Shown here: in pieces, positions 33,748 to 33,907 of the stretch
Layout: every line of letters begins with the position of its first letter
Numbering within the stretch: the first letter of the stretch is position 1
DNA from: Hydrogenophaga sp.
GTDB lineage: Bacteria > Pseudomonadota > Gammaproteobacteria > Burkholderiales > Burkholderiaceae_C
Direction of reading: 5' to 3'
NCBI RefSeq assembly: GCF_028698005.1
Contig: NZ_JAQVEJ010000008.1
Span: forward strand, 1 to 33,907
DNA: 33,907 bases
The notes under the pieces: generated by a model
What the model was told of the DNA's origin: nothing
Seen by the model: the letters and a program-made list of their open reading frames with translations, nothing else
Databases searched by the model: none
Translations under genes and position numbers: made by a program

Positions 33748-33907
33748 TTATTCGGTCGCCGGCGTGTTGACGTTGGCGCCGGTGTCGAGCTGCTCGGGGT
33801 CCACGGCGGGTGGCGTCTGCTTGGCGCGCGCGGGGGCTGTGGCCTGCTCGGGCACCGGCAGGTACAGCGGCCCTCGTTGACCGCAGCCAGCCAGCAACCC
33901 GGTCAGC
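33748..33907 (-). CDS. lptM: LptM-like LPS-assembly lipoprotein (partial, N-terminus outside window)
   Basis: The visible 52 residues include the lipobox LLAGC and the family core CGQRGPLYLPVPEQ, followed by a proline- and alanine-rich disordered tail ending NVNTPATE. LptM (YifL) stabilises the LptD-LptE LPS translocon at the outer membrane in E. coli. The start and most of the signal peptide lie beyond base 33907. The gene is directly upstream of lysA, a frequent betaproteobacterial pairing. Confidence 0.88.
   Translation of the reverse strand, partial: LTGLLAGCGQRGPLYLPVPEQATAPARAKQTPPAVDPEQLDTGANVNTPATE

Overview
The window is ordinary-looking chromosome from a GC-rich Gram-negative bacterium, most likely a betaproteobacterium of the order Burkholderiales (Comamonadaceae or Sphaerotilaceae-like). 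The evidence is gene content and order: a trimeric-type porin end, engB / cytochrome c4 / resB / ccsB (System II cytochrome c maturation), msrPQ, lysA-lptM, a groESL operon under CIRCE control, and an imuA-imuB-dnaE2 mutagenesis cassette. The species assignment is inference; no rRNA or tRNA gene is present. Coding density is very high, with many ATGA overlaps and two convergent gene pairs that overlap at their stop codons. No insertion sequence, phage, CRISPR array or clear sign of recent transfer was seen.

Layout. 1-582: end of a porin gene with a strong terminator, then a small exported helix-hairpin-helix (ComEA-like) protein on the minus strand. 764-9283: a seven-gene peptide/opine-type (family 5) ABC uptake operon, ordered solute-binding protein 1, permease B, cytoplasmic M20 amidohydrolase, solute-binding protein 2, permease C, and two ATPases. 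The two binding proteins are paralogues sharing one permease, and each is followed by a GC-rich hairpin. 9306-11172: hexR diverges from transaldolase, with a HexR-type palindrome between them. 11208-14226: stand-alone MnmD-type tRNA methyltransferase, groL, groS, an exact CIRCE operator and a well-spaced promoter, all minus strand.

14234-19439: the SOS mutasome imuA-imuB-dnaE2, headed by a near-perfect LexA box embedded in a longer inverted repeat. The heat-shock and SOS control regions lie back to back within about 100 bp. 19440-20339: a repeat-rich spacer, a DUF2889 gene starting with TTG, and a terminator. 20340-23764 (minus): an orphan soluble three-PAS histidine kinase and metK. 23884-25613: two tandem LpxL/LpxM-family acyltransferases (lipid A), converging on engB. 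26436-32441: cytochrome c4, a structured leader, resB-ccsB, then msrP-msrQ, i.e. a block for periplasmic electron transfer and protein quality control. 32434-33907 (minus): lysA and the start-less end of lptM.

Most genes belong to well-known families. The items most worth a second look are regulatory or structural: the extended palindrome around the imuA LexA box, the compact SOS/heat-shock divergent region, the HexR operator with a possibly leaderless tal mRNA, the two-hairpin leader of resB, the split two-binding-protein transporter with an embedded amidohydrolase, the ImuB protein without a recognisable clamp-binding motif, and the repeat-rich spacer behind dnaE2. I did not find convincing evidence for a wholly new multi-gene system.
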